NCBI GenBank assembly: GCA_905182985.1
Contig: CAJJDN010000003.1
Span: 10,472-74,471 of the forward strand
Origin: Paramecium sonneborni
Lineage: Eukaryota > Ciliophora > Oligohymenophorea > Peniculida > Parameciidae
Length of the DNA: 64,000 nucleotides
Direction of reading: 5' to 3'
How positions within the stretch are numbered: the stretch's first letter is position 1; each line of letters opens with the position of its first letter. The notes below the pieces were generated by a model. It did not search any database, was not told where the DNA came from, and saw only the letters and a list, made by a program, of their open reading frames with translations. Made by a program: the position numbers and the translations under genes. This document shows, piece after piece, positions 48,215 through 60,839 of this stretch.

Positions 48215-49285
48215 TCAATTATAAATAGTAAGAATTTATTCTATCTGAAGATTAGAGTAATCTCCTTTTAATTAGGCATTGTTCTCTTAAATTTTCCTAA
48301 TCTTCTTATCTTAATAAATCACTTTTCTAAAATGTATCATTGCATCTTAATATATTTTATATTTTATATTTCTTTAATGAATTAAAAAAAATTATATTTT
48401 TAAGTCTAAAATATATTAAAATTAATATATTTATTTCTATTTCTTTTTCAGATCCAAAGTTAAAATGCCATTCATAATGTATTTTAGAATTATTAATACG
48501 ATTTACTAAACCTTTCGATTCAAATTCACATAAGAATGAAAATTATTACTTTTATATTTTTTATCAAAAGACATTTAATTATTAAAACATATGAATTAAC
48601 TCGAAAATAGCCATATATATAAATAAATTAATAGTGTCATCTAATTGAAGACTACAATTTTTAGTATTCTAGTACAAAATTTTTTTAATTTTCATCTAAT
48701 AAATGAAGATTATCTAAAGCCCAAAATATCGAAACATCTTAATGATCAATTCTGATTCCATCTGATATAAAATATTTTTTTAATGTCTTTTAACAAATAA
48801 AATCTATTTTTTATTCTTGCATTTGATAGAATTCAGCAGATCTTAATTTAAAATAAATTATACTTTTTTAGAATTTCCACATAATTTTTTGAAAATATTT
48901 TTTCTAAAAATTCTGAAGTTAATTCAATTAGTACTTGGGAGACATTATTTCCATCATAATATGTAAATTATAAATCTCCAATAGAAATATCATAGTAATC
49001 CCCTCTTCTGTAATATTCTCTTACTTTTGATGCTAGAAAATAATAACCCTTATGTTCAATAAAATCCTCTTTAACTGTTTAATTGAAAAAGGTTGATGAA
49101 AGAGCACAAAATTTACCAGGATAATATTCAATTTAAGGTGAGAAATGAATTTTTGATAAGTCTTAGATAAATTCAATAATTTATTGGATCTTATCTTAAT
49201 TAGGATTATTGATGAATTCAACTATCTATTCTACTTTAGCCTTCATTAATAACGTTTGATCTTATTGTTGTTAAAGTTAATTCAT
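48215..49285 (-). CDS. hypothetical protein, 3' end uncertain
   Basis: Starts MNQLQQQQDQTLLMKAKV. The first two thirds are clear coding sequence with mixed composition: IEYYPGKFCALSSTFF, KGYYFLASKVREYYRRGDYY, DGIRIDHQDVSIFWALDNL. One 22-nt intron is clear. The second intron is ambiguous. A 35-nt intron leads to TGA at 48217-48215 and exactly 338 codons. A 24-nt choice leads to another frame (with KIHYEWHFNFGSEKE) toward 48099, but the phases do not fit. No domain recognised. Confidence 0.5.
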
Positions 49286-49433
49286 TTTTATTTCTATTAG
49301 ATAATAAATATTTCTTAGAATAAATTTAATAGTAATTATACTAGTAAAATAAATTCACCTAATTTATTAAATGAAAAAATTATGTAAAGTTGGTAAATGA
49401 ATTATAGCTTATAATTATGGGTTATTATATGAA

Positions 49434-50024
49434 ATGGAAGAATTGATATAAAATTTAAAGAGTAAATATCTTGAAGCGAAAAATGATTTTTTAAATTCCA
49501 TAAACAAATTTCCTTAATCAAATGAGCCCTTATTATTAAATTTTATATTGGATAATTTAATATTAATTTAAAAATATGAGACAATATTTTTCTAAAAATA
49601 ATATTATATTAAAAAAATGATGACAATATCCTTTTAGTTGACCTATTTAAAATCCTTCAATAATGAGAAAAACTGAATAAATAATAAAATAAATTAAAAA
49701 GTAGTGCTTCTTTATAATATGTAGCTGATATAATATATTATTAAGAAAAAATAAACTTAAAGAAAAAGTCCCTGATTAAGATTCCTTAAAAAATTGATCT
49801 TTATAAAACATATCTTTTTAAAAATAACTTTAATGTTAAAAAATAAACTTAATAATATGTCATTAGGCCAATAAAATAAAAAAAATCTTCTCCTTAATTT
49901 GAAAGGATTATAAGAATATGAAGAAAGTAGAAAAAATAGAGTCTAAAAAATGTAAGCATACTTCTTTATTGAGTAGATAGAAAATAATCTTTAATTTAAA
50001 AAATAATTATTCGAAGAGATTTGA
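49434..50024 (+). CDS. small hypothetical protein, one unresolved frame change
   Basis: ATG 49434 opens MEELIQNLKSKYLEAKNDF. Coding character continues to about 49680, where the frame meets TGA (aac tga). Downstream exons are joined by clean introns (24 nt GTAGTG...GTAG; 32 nt) and end in EEI-TGA at 50022-50024. They include KSLIKIPQKIDLYKTYLFKN and EYEESRKNRVQKMQAYFF. I could not link the first part to the rest by a GT/AG intron. A sequence error or unusual intron near 49650-49700 is likely. Function unknown. Confidence 0.45.
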
Positions 50025-50104
50025 CTCTTTAAATAATTATTTTAAAGTATTAAATAATGATTAATAATGTAAATTAAACATAGATTAAATATTATTATAT
50101 TTTA

Positions 50105-50978
50105 TCATGATTATTATTTAACAACACCAACTTTTGCTGGTCTTAAAACTCTTTCACCAATAACATATCCATCTTATGCAACATAACATATGCTTCCTGG
50201 TTCTTTTTCAGGGTCTTCAACTTAAAATAAGGATTCATGAAAATTTGGATCAAATTTCTTCCCAACAATATCCATTTTTTAAACTCCAAATTTTTTATAC
50301 ACTTTTTCTAAAATTGAGTGGGTCATTACAACACCTTTATAAATTTAAATTTATATTACCTTCTAATAATGGATTATCTTCAGGTTTATCAGTAGTACTT
50401 CCAATAGCTCTTTCTAGATTATCTTAGACTTCTAATAATTCTTTGGCAAAATTTGATATGGCAAATACTTTTAATTATTCTTTTTCTCTAAGAATTAGTT
50501 ATTATATATGATACTTTGAAATTCTTTTTTATTATAACTCTTATTCTTCTATTTCTGCTTTTAAGGCTTCTCTTAATTCTTTTATTTTTGAGTTATGATC
50601 TTTATTAGATGCTTCTAATTAATTTATTAATTTAATTTGATCATGAATTTTCTCTTTTTGATCTTTGATTTGATTCTCAAATTTTTCAATTTGTTTAGAA
50701 TAAAATTATTCAACTCTATGTAATTTATCTTCATGAGATTCATCAAGGGATTCAATTTTCTCTTCTTATTTTTTTTATGTTTCCTTTTTTTCTTATTCTT
50801 CTTTTTACTCTCTTTATTAAGCTTATTCTTATTTTTAATCATTCTTTTGGGTATCTTAATTCTTGGTCTTTTCAGAAAATAAGTAAATTGAAGTTTAATG
50901 TAAACCTTATCTGAAAAATAATTGTTATGGAGGTGATATCAGACTGAAAACTCTAACTCCTAATCTTAAACCTTTCAT
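50105..50978 (-). CDS. GrpE: mitochondrial GrpE-type nucleotide exchange factor
   Basis: GrpE/Mge1 releases ADP from Hsp70. One 25-nt intron leaves 283 codons, 282 aa. The start at 50978 gives an Arg-rich amphipathic presequence (MKGLRLGVRVFSLISPPQQL), fitting mitochondrial import. A long Lys/Glu/Gln coiled coil follows, then LREKEQLKVFAISNFAKELL and EVQDNLERAI (family: F.keLLpvlDnLerAl). The C-terminal beta domain has GVVMTHSILEKV, FGVQKMDIVGKKFDPNFHE and ERVLRPAKVGV, all GrpE hallmarks. The insert between presequence and core is longer than usual. Confidence 0.92.
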
Positions 50979-51073
50979 TTAATAATACCGCAAATTAAAT
51001 TTTATTTATAAATAATGAAAATAGTAATAGTTAAATTCTATATAAATAAAATTTATTATTTTAATGAAGAATA

Positions 51074-52636
51074 TCATTATAAAAATACGGATTACTATTT
51101 ATTTGGTAGTTTTCGATCAAGAATAAAATATTTGATCATGTAATATGCTTCTTTTCTACGATCAGTAGGTACCATATGTCCAGCATTTCTTACAGAAACA
51201 AATTATAATCCTTCAATAGAAAATACATTTCCTGCATTTTATTGTTCATTAATTATTTTTTCTCCTGGGACATACCATGCTCTCCAATTTTCAGTAGTAG
51301 ATAGTTCTAATTCTAAATATTAGTATACATAATTCATTTTATAGTAATTAAATCCAATATAAAGTTCCAGTTATAGGTACAACAGAATCAACATCTCCAC
51401 TGAAATGCATGATTCTAATTTTTTTTGATTTTATTAAAGATTCATAAATATAATAGGATTATTATTCAAATTTTTTATAAATAAATTCTTTATCGCCTGT
51501 GCAAACATCCCATTCAGGACTTTCAGATTTAATATGAGTAATTAACTTCCATTTAGGATCTTTAAATACAACATCCATTCCAATACCATCTGTACAGTAA
51601 CCAAATTCTTCATCATCATCATTTAATTATTTTTTTCGTTTGAATCTCTTTAACATAGGATCATATTTTCTATGTTATAATTCAGGTTTATAATTATAAC
51701 AATAACCATATACATTATAAGGATTCATAAGAAATACTCTAAAATGATATAATAAAGAATTACAATGGTGAGTAATAATATTAATCAATAACTTCATCTA
51801 AAAAATCATAACATTCCTAATGTAATTAATGTAGATTAGAGCATTTGTTACTATTTTATAAATGTTAAGCAAATTAATATTATTCTTCACTAAGAAATCC
51901 TTGCCTACCAAAAAATTCAATAGTATGAATTGGATAGATATCAGCAACTTTACTACATTCAGTAGGATGTGTACAACCATTACCAATCATAATTCCTTTA
52001 AGATTGATTATATTGTTAGGATGTAATTAATTATGTAATAAAATTTAATTAGCTAAAAGAGGAATATAGATTCCAGCATAACTTTCTCCTGAAATAAAAA
52101 AGTCTTTAGTTTAATACTCAGGAAATCTTTAAAAAAAATCCTGAAGTGCTCTCAAATTTTAAATGGCTACTGTATCATCATTTACATGAGCATCACCATA
52201 TGAATAACCTACTTTAGCAGGAGATTCTAAATATAACATATGTGCCTATTAATAAAATATAGATATATCTTACAAATTTAGTCCAACCCCATATATTCTC
52301 TTAGAATTCAGCTGTCCCTTCTTTAAATACGAATGGCCCATTCTCTTTTACTGCTCCTTAAAGTGATGAACAACCAGGTCCTCCATTCAACCATAACAAT
52401 ACAGGTGTATTTTATTCAGAAATATCTTAATCTTCAAAAGTTGATGTCATGAAATAATAATGAAAATATGTTTTATCATCATCTATAGCTTTCAGGTATC
52501 CTGAATACATTTAACCTTTAAAATCAAACACACCTTTTGTGTATTCTTTCAAATCATCTGATTTAACAAGATCATCTTAAGCTGTTGAGGCTAATGTTAA
52601 ACAAATCAATAATTGTATTGTTATTAATTGTTACAT
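51074..52636 (-). CDS. serine carboxypeptidase (peptidase family S10), secreted/lysosomal
   Basis: Cleaves C-terminal residues of peptides in acidic compartments. Introns of 28, 25 and 16 nt leave exactly 498 codons, 497 aa. An N-terminal signal peptide is visible (MQQLITIQLLICLTLASTAQ). Family motifs: WLNGGPGCSSLQG (oxyanion loop), SGESYAGIYIPLLA (catalytic Ser), HFSGDVDSVVPITGTLYWI (Asp region) and RNAGHMVPTDRRKEAYYMI (catalytic His). Size and order fit S10 enzymes. The 16-nt intron at 51313-51328 is shorter than the usual range. The start codon is 27 bp from the divergent CTR9 start. Confidence 0.93.
51313..51328 (-). other. candidate 16-nt spliceosomal intron
   Basis: On the minus strand it reads GTATACTAATATTTAG. 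Removing it joins LYWIQLLQNELQ to LELSTTENWRAW, as the family alignment demands, and gives a codon total divisible by three. Without removal the frame is lost in a conserved region. Confidence 0.65.
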
Positions 52637-52663
52637 TTTATTAATTAATATAATTAATTAATA
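52637..52663. promoter_or_regulatory. 27-bp divergent intergenic region
   Basis: All the DNA between the start codons of serine carboxypeptidase (minus) and CTR9 (plus). It consists only of A and T with repeated TTAATTAAT. Both 5' UTRs and any core promoter must fit here or lie within coding sequence. Confidence 0.6.
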
Positions 52664-55600
52664 ATGTCATATTTTAGTAAACTATTGCCATTTCCACCAA
52701 ATATTGAAAAATAAGAAATACCAAATGATGTCAATGAAATTATTCAAACATTAATGACTAAGGAAGCTTCATTGTAATAATGGGAAAGCATATCTGTAAT
52801 ATAATAATTTAATATTATTTTATCTAGTATTCACTATTCAACCATAAAAGGTATGATGATTTCTTAGAATTAATGAAATATCTAACTAATAATTTAATTA
52901 ATCGATTCAATGATGATTAAAGCAAAAAAATAAAAATTAGAATATATAATTCATTATCTTTATATTATTTGATTTAAGCAACAAGATAAGATGGTTTTGA
53001 TAAAGCATCAGAGTATTTTGATAATGTTGTTAAAAACTTTAATTTATCAGATCGTTATGATTTTGTCAGTCATACATTTAGTATTAAAGGATTGTTCTCA
53101 TTTTATAAGGGAGATAAAGAATAAACATTTAATTATTATAGAACATCATTTGATGAAACAAGTTCAGCAAGGTACTCACTTTTGTAATTTATTATAGAGA
53201 CACTCTTTCTGTAACTCCATGTATAGGTACTGCCTAGGCTTACTTTGCAGTTGGTAATTACAAAGATTCCTTATAATATTTTAAAAGAGCCCTTAAACAT
53301 AAACCAAATATTGCAGGCAAAGCTAGATTAGGATTAGCATATTGTTATTATAATCTAGAATAATATTCATTAGCTTATTATGCATTTAAAAGAGTCTTAT
53401 AATTAGTAAACTATTCATTATTATATATAGGAACCTAAAAATGTCGAAGCTCATATTGGATTGGCAGTACTTGCATTTGATAAAGGAGATCATGATGAAT
53501 ACTTTAATAGATTATGCAAAGCCTTTACAATTAATCAAAATCATCCTATTACACTCTATCATTTGAGTGAGCATTATCTATTTAAATTAGATTATTAAAG
53601 AGTATTTTCAAATTCTAATCCTAGGCTATGATTTGCATCTAAAATGGATTAAAAGCTTTAGACAATGTTTCAAGATTTTAATTCAAAGAGAAAACTTAAG
53701 AAGATTAATTCAGAAATGATTGGTCGTTATTAAAATGTAGATATCTATATTTAATTGGTTTAATCAAATAAATTGAGGGTGAGTATGAATAATCACTAAA
53801 ATATTATAATCAAGCCAAATAATACAATAGAAATAATGTTCTTGTTCTATTAGGATTATCATAATTATACTTGAATCCATAATCTTAAAATTATACTGAA
53901 TCATATAAATTAGCAGAAAAAATTGCAAAACAATATGAGAATACAGATTTTATTTGGGAACTTTATAAATAATTAGCTTATATCTAATCTAAAAATTTAT
54001 AAATCCGAAAACCAGTTATTGAAACATATAGAAAAGCATTACAATACAACAACAAAGATTTTGAAACTTTAATTGAGTTTGCCTAATAAATAGAAAACGA
54101 AGATGCCTCAATTTACTATTAAACTGCAGAAGACTTACTTTTATCTAAATTTAATAATCAAAAGTACACTATGATTTTACAAAAGATAACAGAATAGATA
54201 ATATTTCCAGAATTATACATTAATATGGGAGTTCATTTAGCAAATACTGATTTATAAAAAGCATTAAAAAGTTACGAAAAATGTTAATAATTAATTGAAG
54301 AATTTTAAATACCTGATTATGTTGTAGATACTACAGAAGAAGCATCAAAATAAGAAGTTTAACTAAAAAAAAATATGTATCAAATTGTGCTTTCTTTTAA
54401 CAAGGGAATATTGATGGAATAATTAGGAGATTATGTTACAGCTATAGAATTGCATGAATAATGTATAAAAATAAATCCTTATTTTATTGACAGTTATGTA
54501 AGATTGAGTTATTTGTAATTTCAACTTGGAGATTATAAAGATGCTTTGAGAACCATTTCAGACTCTAAAATATATTATGAATAATATGTTAATCATAACA
54601 GAAATTATAAAGGATAGAATCCTGTTCCTATGATACATGGTTATATTGCTTATCAATTATAAGATTAAGGAGGAGCAGTTGATTAATTTAAAAGATATGG
54701 AGAAGATTGTTATTCAAAAATCTTTTTAATGGCTCATGATTATTAATTGGCAGCAGATAAAACTAAGAATGATGATTAATTGTTCAAAAAAAAAGTTCTT
54801 AGATAAATTGCTAGTACAGGTATGAAATTACTATAACATGAACCAAAAAATCTATAAGCTGCTATTACATTAATATTAGTAATTGCTGAATTAGGAAAAT
54901 ATTCAGAAGCTCTTAATTTATTAGGTGATCTTTAAGAATATGCTAATCAATAACCAAGAATTCTTAGTAATTTAGCTATTTTAGATTGTTTAGTTATGCC
55001 TAATAATAATTAATCAGCTAAAACATATTTTAAAAAATATTATGAAAAAACTAATTATAAACCAGATGATCATACTGATCTTGCTGTTGCAAAAATGTAT
55101 TTGAATAACAAAAAATATAAAGATAGTGCTAATATCATTAAAAGATAAATTCTTAATAATCCAGGTGATTTGAAACATAGACTTAATCTTAATATGATTA
55201 TACATCAATTTTGTTATGAAATACAAGAAGAGAAATCTTCTTATGGACTTTTAAAAACTGCAGTTACTTATTTTTAATGTCTACTTAAAAGTTATGAATA
55301 TATGGCATTGGGAATCTGTTGGTAAAATAGAGAATAATAACATGAAACTGAACATAGACATATAATTAGATAAAATCATTAATTAATGAGATAGAAGAGT
55401 GAAGATAAATTTAATTTTATTCATAGTTTTTAAACTAATTTTGATAAATTATTAAAAGAAGCAGAACTAAAAGAAAAATTAAAAGAAGAAGAATTATTAG
55501 TATTAGAAAAATAAAGAAGGGAAAAACTAGAATAGGTTGTAACATAATAAAATTTGAAACAAGAATAAATAGATTCTACATAAATGGAAAAGTTGGCAAA

Positions 55601-56048
55601 AATTGCTGCAGATTTGCTTAATAATTTGAATATGGATTAAGAAATAGATACCTAAAAATAAGGGAAATAAGGTAAGTTAAGTAAAAAAGAGAAAAAGAGA
55701 AGATAAAAAGAATAAGCAAAGGCAAAAAAAGAAGATGATGAATTTATTAATGAATCTGAAGATGAAGATTACAATTCATAATAAGCAGAAATGGATGAAT
55801 AATTTGCAAAAGAAGAAATGGGGGATGATTCAGAAGAATAATTTAATGAATAAGAAGCTTATGAAAAGAAAACTCAAAACAAATAATAAAAGAAAAAAAA
55901 AAAGATTAAATAAAAAGAAGTTAAATAAAAGTCTAGATTATAAGTAAAAATTATCTTAATATTTATTTAGAAGTAAGTTGATTCAAGTGATGCCGAAGAT
56001 GTTTATGAATCATAGGACGACTCTAAAAAATATGAAGATTTATTTTGA
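52664..56048 (+). CDS. CTR9: CTR9, TPR subunit of the PAF1 transcription elongation complex
   Basis: CTR9 scaffolds the PAF1 complex on RNA polymerase II. Introns of 32, 26, 25, 23 and 27 nt leave 1,084 codons, 1,083 aa, close to the family length. Tandem TPR repeats fill the first 850 residues, for example IGTAQAYFAVGNYKDSLQYF, LGLAYCYYNLEQYSLAYYAF and NVEAHIGLAVLAFDKGD. After the repeats comes a Lys/Glu/Gln helix and a highly charged tail (EDDEFINESEDEDYN, SSDAEDVYES, ending KYEDLF), as in other CTR9 proteins. The overall plan and length favour CTR9 over other TPR proteins. Confidence 0.85.
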
Positions 56049-56099
56049 ATTACATTAAAACAAAATAATATTAATTTATAAAATAACATAAAATTTATT

Positions 56100-57054
56100 A
56101 TGGCAGGAGAGTTTACAGGGATTTGTGGAGCTTGTTGTGGAATAAGCAGTTTCATATTATTTTTAATGATCATTTTATCATTTAGTTCATTAGATTACAA
56201 TGAAGTTGGTTTAGATTATAGTTCAATAACAAAAACAATATCTCCAAAAATATATTCAGCAGGAATACATTTTTTAGGAATTGGACATGAATTTATAACA
56301 TTTCCTAAGACAGTTTAAACGGTTGAATTTTCAGATGATAAAAGTGCCGATAGAAAAATGATTCATTCAAGAACAAGTGATGGTTTAGAGGTTGTTTTAG
56401 AAATATCATTTTAGTATACGTAAATTATTACAATTATGAGTAATTAGTTATAATTTAACTTAACTTTACTCACTCTATGCAACATATTAAACAAAGCATA
56501 AACCAATTCTAATTAGATAGTCAATAGATATATTATCTTATGTTGCAACTTAATATTCTGCATATGACTTTTTTATGGATAGATAAAATATAGGAATAGC
56601 AATGTAAGCAGCATTAGATGATTTATTTGAAAAAGAATTATATTGCAACTGTGAGTTTTTTTAACTTCGTTCAGTAGATTTACCTAATGATTTTGAAAAT
56701 GCTATATGGAGTTCTGAAGTTAAGAAATAAGAGATTGTTAAAGCGTAAGCCTAAAAGAATAAAACTGAAGTAGAACTAGAAACAAATAAGATGACTGCAT
56801 TATATAATAGAGAAGTAGTTTTAAATTAAGCTTATGGTGAAGCTAATTCTACATTATCAAATGGAAAAGCTAAGGCAGATGCTTTTTTGACAATATAAGA
56901 AGCAAATTAATAAGCGTATATATTATTTATGATTATTTTTAGAATGAAATCTTTAAAAGAACATTTGAAATTAAATGGGAAGGGTGTAATTAGTTATTTA
57001 TAAAATAAAGCATTAAGAGATTATGAAGGTGATGATTTATTAATTTTTATTTGA
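56100..57054 (+). CDS. SPFH/band-7 (prohibitin-like) membrane protein
   Basis: Introns of 28 and 27 nt leave 300 codons, 299 aa. An N-terminal membrane helix (ISSFILFLMIILSFSSL) is followed by an SPFH domain: AGIHFLGIGHEFITFPKT, EFSDDKSADRKMIHSRTSDG, EVVLEISFQYTYN. The typical basic/Ala-rich helix comes next (KKQEIVKAQAQKNKTEVELE). SPFH proteins form ring scaffolds in membranes. It is shorter at the C-terminus than flotillin and not close enough to name as a prohibitin. It sits 51 bp after CTR9 and 32 bp before the MAPK gene, all on the plus strand. Confidence 0.8.
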
Positions 57055-57086
57055 TTTAATAATTTGATAGTTAAAAATTACATTCA

Positions 57087-59216
57087 ATGTCAAAAGAAGA
57101 AGATCATAGTGAAGTAGAGGATCATATTTTAAGAAGATTTGATTTGTAAGAATATAAAGGAAAAGGGGCATATGGGATTGTATGGAAAGCATACGATACA
57201 AAGACCAAATAAATTGTTGCGTTGAAAAAAGTTTATAGATTTTAAATAAGCTAGGTTTTTGATGCTTTTTAAAATTCAACAGATGCTTAAAGAACTTATA
57301 GAGAAGTTGTATTTTTGAAACAATTAAATAATCATGAAAACATAGTTAAATTGATATCTGTAATAAGAGCAGATAACAATAAAGATTTATATATGGTTTT
57401 TGAATATATGGAGACAGATTTGCATAGAGTAAGAATAATTTAAATGTTAAATAGGTTATTAGAGCAGAACTATTAAACAATATGCATATATAATATGTTA
57501 TGTATTAGATTCTCAAATGTCTCAAATATATACATTCTGGACAATTAGTTCATAGAGATTTGAAACCAGCTAATATATTGATAAATGCAGATTGTCATAT
57601 TAAAGTAGCTGATTTTGGATTATCAAGATGTCTATCTGAAACAGAAAATAATAATGGTTTTAAAATATATATTTTTTCAGAAGCACCAATAATGACAGAA
57701 TATGTAGCAACTCGATGGTATAGGGCTCCTGAAATATTATTTGGATCTCATTATTATTCTACTGCAGTTGATATGTGGAGTGTTGGTTGTATTTTAGGAG
57801 AAATGATATTAGGTAAAGCATGTTTTGCAGGTATGGATTACTCTATATCAAAGGAACATCAACTTTAGATTAAATTGATAAAATTATCTAATTAATTGGA
57901 AAACCATCTACATCTGATTTAGAATCAATCAATGCTCCTATGGGTTATCAGATTATAGAACAAATGGATACCAAAAAGTCATTCAGTTATCATTAGTTTT
58001 TTCCTAAAGCTAATGATCTTTAAATAGATTTTATAAAGTATCTATAAAAATGAAATAGAAAATTGTTAGTCTACAATCCTAATAAAAGATTAACTGCAGA
58101 ACAAGCTTTAGATCATCCTTATCTTAAAGATTTTAGACAAACTGAACCTGAAATTCTTTTAGATTAATATATAACTATACCATTTAATGATAACAAAAAA
58201 CTCAAACTTTAAGATTATAGGGATGCTTTATATAAAGGTCTTATTACTAAAAAATCTAATAATTTAATTAGCATCAATTATTCTAGTTATTAAACTAATA
58301 AACAAAGTCGAAATGAACCCAATCCTAATAGTATTGTAGTTAAATCTGATACTGAATAATACATCTACAAATAACCAGCTAATTAACAATAATAAACCAG
58401 ATGCAAATCTAGATTAGATTAAAGAAGTCAATCAGTATCTAAAAAAATAGCATAGACTTAATATTTTAATTCATAAGATATAATGAGAATATAAAGACAA
58501 ACTGATAAATCCAAATCTTTTCATATTGATGAAGAAGTATATATATATTTATTAATTTAGATGCCAACTGTTCATAAATCAATTACTAAATAATAATTAC
58601 TCGAACAATAAGTTCCTACTACTACTCATTAAAAATAGTAAGAAAAATCATATAATCGAATGAGACCTTCAAATGGCAGCAAGTTTTCAGAAAGCAAAGA
58701 AAATTCAAGAATTAATTCTGTAGAAGGAACTATTAATAATCAACTCCTCGCTTAAGCATAATATAATTTTCATAAGAAATTATCAAAAAAAAAATAAGTT
58801 TGTGAAATCTATGGGTAAATTCACTTTAAAATTATATTAGATAACCTCATACAGGCTAATAAAATTCTAAACCTAAGTAACCCATTAAAAAATCTAAGAC
58901 TCCAGATCTCAAAAATTATTAAATGGCACATTCTAGAAGTCTATCTTAAAATAAAAATATTTCAGTTTCAAGAAGTAGTAGTAAACCTAAAACTCGAGGG
59001 AGTCCGTATCATTCTGAAGGAAAAGTCTTAATAAGTCAACCTGATATGAGTGGCTCTTTTTCTAAAAGCTTTTATAATTTTAATAATTTAGGTAAATATT
59101 CTCAATACTCTCTAGTCAACTCTAATTTGCCTTTGTATGCAAAAATCTTGTCTAAACATCAAAACATTGTTAAATTCAATTAATAGAAAATACGCTACGA
59201 ATCATTAAAGAAATGA
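57087..59216 (+). CDS. MAP kinase of the ERK7/ERK8 (MAPK15) type
   Basis: Introns of 26, 23, 21, 24 and 26 nt leave 670 codons, 669 aa. The kinase domain spans residues about 20-320: GKGAYGIVWKAYD, VALKK, HRDLKPANILINADCHIKV, ADFGLSR, then IMTEYVATRWYRAPE with the TEY dual phosphorylation site, DMWSVGCILGEM and NPNKRLTAEQALDHPYL. The long C-terminal tail is Ser/Gln/Asn/Lys-rich. The long tail and the DLHRVIRAELL segment favour the MAPK15 subgroup, which regulates ciliogenesis in other organisms. The subgroup call is by eye. Confidence 0.85.
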
Positions 59217-59337
59217 TTTTATAAAAATTCTTTAATAATAAACCTTAAAAAAATTCTATAAAGATATCAATATCATTAAAAAAAAAAGAATAATTTTGAT
59301 ATTCAAAAACAAAAATTATTATTATTTATTTTAATAA

Positions 59338-59550
59338 ATGGATATTTTTAAAGATTTATTTGCCACATAAGGCTTTCAATTATGTTTGAAAGCTGTTTAA
59401 GATGTTTAAGCAACAGGAGATTAGGAAGCTTTATTCAAGCAATGTCAATAAAATTATGCAAATGCATATAAAGTTGTTGGATAAGAGTTTCTTAGATTCT
59501 TCAATAATTAGCCATCAAAAGATAGGTATGGTCCTCCTGAAGAAATTTGA
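59338..59550 (+). CDS. small hypothetical protein (70 aa)
   Basis: A single exon from ATG 59338 to TGA 59548-59550. It begins MDIFKDLFATQGFQLC and contains a helical, mildly amphipathic stretch (AYKVVGQEFLRFFNNQP), ending YGPPEEI. The balanced composition and position between two good genes make it a likely real small gene. An intron near its end could extend it, but I see no convincing continuation. Function unknown. Confidence 0.55.
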
Positions 59551-59899
59551 TTAATAATATATTGAAGCAACAAAAAATAATTTATTATTCAATCAATTAA
59601 ATAAGAAATAAATTAGAGTAAAATATTTTATAACTATGCTGAATTATCTATTCAATTCGTTACAATAAGTAATTCAAATCTATCAGCATTTACTAAAAAA
59701 TTCAAATATTTTTGTTTTAATTTATATTACAATAAATGGACTTAATATATAAATAAAAATGGCTTTACAAATTCAAAAAGATTATTTTTAATGCTCTGAT
59801 ATGTAAATTTACTTATATACATTCAGTAGAAATTTAAAATTATTAAAATTAAACAAAAATGTTTATATATAAAAATATATGATTGATATGTACTATCAA
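59551..59899. other. convergent intergenic region (349 bp)
   Basis: Lies between the 70-aa gene (plus) and the eIF3h gene (minus). AT-rich. Nothing is recognisable except an inverted repeat at its right edge (59879-59903). Confidence 0.5.
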
Positions 59900-59903
59900 T
59901 CAT
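59879..59903. terminator. perfect 10-bp inverted repeat at the eIF3h stop codon
   Basis: Arms ATGATTGATA and TATCAATCAT flank the 5-nt spacer TGTAC. The eIF3h TGA lies in one arm. The transcript could form a 10-bp stem just at the stop codon; a role in 3' end formation is only a guess. Confidence 0.4.
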
Positions 59904-60818
59904 TATTTTAATATATTTGTCAATACTTATTCTGTTTCTAATGTAAATTATGTTTCTCTTTTTATTGTTTCTGCTAGATAATAGAGTTTATTCATGGAAA
60001 TCAAATATTCTAATAATTCAGGTTGCTAATTAATATAAAAAAAAATTTACTTTATCTCCCTCTTTCTTGTTTTAAGTAGATGAATTGATTTTATCTGATA
60101 AAGTTACTTATTCTTCAATGGTTTCAATTAATTATCGACCATAATTTGAAATATTAGATGTAAATTTAGTTTCTTCATTCTTAAATTTCTCTTCAATAGA
60201 AGTTCTATATTGATATAAGAATGCCTAATTAGATTTGAGAATACTTATGTCAATGGTGTTTTGAGTAATTCTAATGGGATTGTTCTATAGATTTTGTCAT
60301 TCTTAATATTTAGAACAGGAATTTCATCTTTGGAATAGATTTCTGAATATTTTTCATTAATCTATTTATAATGTTAAAAATATGTATTACCACATATGCT
60401 TAGAATGGTTATGAATGTCCAGATTTAGCCAATTATAATGAATAAACTAAGACAAAGGCATATTTAACATAGAATTGAAGTCTATTGATATCTTCAAATT
60501 AATCTAAAGTGAAATGTCTATTTTAATCTGTAATGATATATAGACCTAGTTTATGAAAATCTAAATGATGTTTTTTTGCATAATCTAAATATTCATATTA
60601 TTAATCTTATTCTTCATCAACATCAATGATAGGAAAGCAATTAGTGACTTCAATAGTTTCGCCTTCAATAATTCCTAATAAATAGCCATATTAATTAATA
60701 GTTGGATTATCATTAGCTAGTTTGATAATTTTCATTGCAGCCTAATATGAATTAAAAGTATTACAATTGTATCTAATTTAACATTGGATGCTTTAAGTAT
60801 AGGTTATTCTCCTGACAT
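59900..60818 (-). CDS. translation initiation factor 3 subunit H (MPN domain)
   Basis: eIF3h is an MPN-fold subunit of the factor that loads ribosomes onto mRNA. Introns of 23, 32, 20 and 25 nt leave 273 codons, 272 aa. The N-terminal MPN domain is clear: MKIIKLANDN, YGYLLGIIEGETIEVTNCFP (family: GvLLGLv...leITNCFPfP). It lacks the JAMM metal-binding His residues, as eIF3h does. A helical C-terminal half follows with SNYGRQLIETIEEQV. It is somewhat shorter than animal eIF3h. Confidence 0.82.
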
Positions 60819-60839
60819 AATATTAATTTCAATAAAACA

